In this document: positions 61,341 through 64,000 of the stretch, one piece after another | Position numbering within the stretch: the stretch's first letter is position 1 | How the letters are laid out: each line of letters opens with the position of its first letter | Source of the DNA: Paulinella micropora | Lineage: Eukaryota; Cercozoa; Imbricatea; Euglyphida | Assembly (NCBI GenBank): GCA_009731375.1 | Contig: BJOX01000154.1 | Coordinates: 415,187 to 479,186 of the forward strand | Length of the DNA: 64,000 nucleotides | Direction of reading: 5' to 3' | Program-made: the position numbers and the translations under genes | The notes under the pieces: model-generated | Databases searched by the model: none | Told to the model about the DNA's origin: nothing | Seen by the model: only the letters and a program-made list of their open reading frames with translations

Positions 61341-62381
61341 AAAATGAAGTTACTAAAACTTGAACTAGTGCCTGCCAACAGATACCAGAACATTACTTAA
61401 TAAATACCTATATTAATAACTCGGAGTGAGTACTAGTACGGAATCTTATAACGGTAAAATTTGAAGTGTCTACCTTGATTACAAACATACAATGAATGAT
61501 GCTCCCCATTACTTATATACTACGGCTTATGTTGGAACCGACTCGGTCAGTAAGTCATTAAGTGGACCTGCGGGGGCCGTATCGGCGAAGGAAGTGGGAG
61601 AGCCAGGCTAGTAATTAAGTTAGTCATAGCGGCCCGGGCCGCTTACTATCCGTATTGCTATCGACATTCAAGACGTAAAAAATTGTCACTTAGTAAATTT
61701 CAGATTTTGGATCAGATTTCGGATTTTGGTTGGAATTTCTATTTTGTGACAAAAATTAAATTTCTCAAATTATTAATAACTGCTATATGCGTCCGCAAAA
61801 AAACGAAATTTTTGCAAAATGTTACTGTTAAATCGAGAAATTTGAATTTGAACGTTTTGCACAAAATCGAAAAAATGACACAAAATCGAAATTCCAATCA
61901 AAATCTAAACTTGAAAGCCATACTTTTTTTCTCTTGAATGTAGACAGCAGTATTAATCGTGACATTTCAGCCAGTGGTATAGGCATAATAATGACATTTC
62001 TGATATACTAGTAGTCATAGTAATGAAATTTATGGTATAGGCACTGGACAACGAGGGTCGGCTAGTATTAGTATTAATATTAATACTAGCTCGCCGCCGC
62101 CCGCCGTATAAAAGTTGAAGTCGACTGTAATACTGTGACAATCAAACACCGCAGTCGGTAGTGGGCCTCAAAAGATGAGAATGATGTCTCGTTGTACTGA
62201 TTAGCAGCGCTCAGCCTTTGAAGCCGAAAAAGAAAACGGCAACAGACCAGGAATAAAACTGACTGACTTGTGCGGGCACTACTACAGGTCCAGTCCGAAT
62301 AAACGATGCTTCCTGGAAAAAGGGTCACGAGTTTTGAAAGTTACCGGCTATCCGGGGGCCCGGGGGGGGGGGGGGGGGGGA
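61340..62381. other. AT-rich intergenic region, no gene recognised
   Basis: Unique sequence with short frames only. It contains the inverted repeat at 61722-61905 and ends in poly-G at the N gap 62382. Confidence 0.5.
61722..61905. other. Imperfect 30-base inverted repeat
   Basis: Arms 61722-61751 and 61876-61905 match as complements at about 27 of 30 positions, with further partial complementarity inward (AAATTTCTC and GAGAAATTT). The structure could be a small inverted-repeat transposon or a hairpin. Confidence 0.7.
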
Positions 62382-62391
62382 NNNNNNNNNN

Positions 62392-63090
62392 AGGTTACAC
62401 GGTGGCAGTAGCACGGTGAAGGTAAAGGGGAGGCCCCGTATGCAAATTACTGCTGTTCGCCGATTACTTTGGCAGCCTTCTGCGCCAGATGGCTGTTCGC
62501 CGGCTTACTTTGGCAGCCTTCTCCGCCTCTATATTAATCTCGTATTGAGGTTCCCAGCGCGAAGCTGAGGGTAGCCACCTTAGCACATTACTCAGGCTCG
62601 TATGCAAGGCTCGTTTGAGCTACCGGTCCCTGCTTCTTTGATTAAAGGTCTTAGTGTTACGCAGCTCAAATTCGATGGTCCGGTTACCGTTTTAATCTCA
62701 ACGAACTCTCAGCTGTTTTTCATTTAATGCAATAGAATAATCTTTGAACCGGGCCTAGTGTCAATACAAAAATATGCATACGTAGTTTGCAAATAAATAT
62801 TTGACATACACACTTGGCATATCCTTGGGTGCCGCTTTGCCAGGATTGCATCTGTTTTTTTTTGTTTTTTTTTTTGATTACTTTCTTTTTTGTTCTCTTC
62901 CCCNNNNNNNNNNCCCTTAGTCTATCACGACAGGATCGCTGCCAGGTACACGTTCCAATACTTTTTCAGAATGTCGTTGTGCTTTGCACGCGGCTGTACT
63001 CTCAACTCAACCTTGCAACTAGCGCCCCATGAGCGGTTGACCAATTTAGCTGCTAATTCGTACAGCACTTGCCCGTGCTCTATTGGTACT
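62392..63090. other. Unique region with a short direct repeat
   Basis: A phrase with CTGTTCGCCG and TTACTTTGGCAGCCTTCT occurs at 62453-62486 and 62493-62526, period 40. N gaps lie at 62382 and 62904. No gene is recognised. Confidence 0.5.
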
Positions 63091-63109
63091 ACCTCATCCT
63101 ACATATGTA

Positions 63110-63140
63110 TGTATTTTATGTAATATGCATGTATGTATGG

Positions 63141-63208
<68 letters not shown>

Positions 63209-63211
63209 ATG

Positions 63212-63245
<34 letters not shown>

Positions 63246-63655
63246 TATTTGTGCATGCATGCATGCATGTATGTCTACCTGCCCGCCATGAATAACCGTC
63301 AGGTGTGTGGGCAACGGATGATCTGCACATACATAAGATAACATAAGATAACATAACATAACATAACATATAACATAATACAACATAACATAATATTAAC
63401 ATGCATACATACATAACATAACATAACATAACATAACATAACATAACATAACATAACGTTACGTAACGTTACGTAACGTAACGTTACATTACGTTGTAAC
63501 GTAACGTTACGTAACGTTACGTAACGTTACTAGTAACGTTACGTTGCGTTACGTTACGTTACGTTACATTACATTACATTACATTTCATTACATTACATT
63601 ACATTACATTACATATATTACATACATACATACATACATACATTACAAATATATG
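63110..63655. repeat. TA, TATG, ACATA and ACGTA arrays
   Basis: The array passes from TATG through ACATA pentamers to palindromic GTAACGTTACGT and back to TTACA pentamers. Confidence 0.9.
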
Positions 63656-63662
63656 TACCCAA

Positions 63663-64000
63663 GCCGCTGTCTTCGGCGCCCAGCATTTCACACGTACACA
63701 CATAACTTACATACACAAACGCCATATCTATATATTTACCTGAATCACTGTCTGCGGCCCCTAGCAGTTCGATGAGGGCCGCCTCGTTGTCGTAGCAGTG
63801 AGAGCAGGCAGCATGGACCAGGCTGGAGCAAGAGAGAGAGATAGGGTGTGTGTGTGAGAGAGAGAGAGAGGAAGGGGGGGGGGGGGGGGGGGGGGGGGGG
63901 NNNNNNNNNNGAGACAGATGAGATAGATAGATACATAGATAGTTCGATGAGGGCCGTCTCGTTGTAGCAGTGAGAGCAGGCAGCATACACCAGACTGGAG
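63663..64000 (-). CDS. Gene D: ankyrin-like exons, partial (runs off the window)
   Basis: On the minus strand two similar exon pieces read SLVYAACSHCYNETALIEL (64000-63941) and SLVHAACSHCYDNEAALIEL (about 63830-63763, continuing LGAADSDSG to about 63744). A third partial piece reads LGAEDSGLG (63686-63660). L-x-x-A-x-x ... A-L-I-E-L-L-G-A is ankyrin-repeat spacing, so a protein-binding role is likely (inference). The pieces could be true tandem repeats or echoes of one exon, as elsewhere in the window. GA repeat, poly-G and a 10-N gap (63901) separate them. Confidence 0.5.

Noticed and set aside
63460-63545. Telomere-like repeat in ACGTTACGTA sequence
   Set aside because: The units are pentamers that vary and reverse strand, unlike any telomeric repeat, and ordinary microsatellite lies on both sides.

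Overview
The window is nuclear DNA of an unidentified eukaryote, most likely a microbial protist or alga. Short GC-rich coding exons are joined by GT-AG introns, and the introns are built almost wholly of tetranucleotide microsatellites (TATC/GATA, TATG/CATA, CTAC, TGTC, TTA, TAG). No bacterial, organellar or viral gene set is present, and the sequence does not fix the lineage. Most long open frames here ([30 protein letters not shown]) are translated microsatellite and are left out. Gene models below come from hand-checking splice sites and reading phase, not from transcripts.

Layout. 1-2,830: microsatellite. 2,833 to about 22,269 (+): gene A, an unrecognised many-exon gene rich in Ser, Gly and His low-complexity exons. 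It contains a 546-bp tandem element (9.2-10.5 kb) and a 2,025-bp exact duplication ending at an N gap (16.0-20.1 kb), which is probably an assembly error. 22.3-25.2 kb: AT-rich DNA and TAG arrays. 25,184-27,095 (-): the C-terminal half of an amino-acid/auxin-permease-like transporter with one apparent frameshift (gene C). 27.5-32.2 kb (+): non-LTR retrotransposon sequence with ORF1 (coiled coil plus RRM-like) and a broken ORF2 (endonuclease plus reverse transcriptase). 32,901-60,518 (+): gene B. 60.5-63.6 kb: no recognised gene. 63.66-64.0 kb (-): an ankyrin-like gene fragment running off the window.

Gene B is the centrepiece. About 56 exons join in phase into a predicted membrane receptor of roughly 2,200 residues. 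In order it has a signal peptide, a leucine-binding/ANF-receptor-type periplasmic-binding-protein fold, two sugar-binding-type periplasmic-binding-protein folds, a Cys-rich ephrin-receptor-like stalk, transmembrane helix 1, a short inner loop, helix 2, a glycosylatable outer loop of about 200 residues, helix 3, and a basic, then acidic, cytoplasmic tail of about 500 residues. I know of no described receptor with this order.

The second notable feature is structural. Across all four genes, intron microsatellites carry diverged partial copies ('echoes') of the neighbouring exon end, often with its splice site. I count more than twenty arrays, some with seven or eight copies. The same behaviour in non-coding TAG arrays (23.9-24.5 kb) suggests a general process that duplicates a microsatellite together with its flank.

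Mobile DNA includes tRNA-derived SINEs with TTA tails, a second TTA-tailed family sharing their 3' end, the LINE, and the 546-bp element with a dispersed copy at 48.7 kb. Sixteen N gaps, mostly beside homopolymers or simple repeats, mark contig joins; several show duplicated or misplaced flanks.
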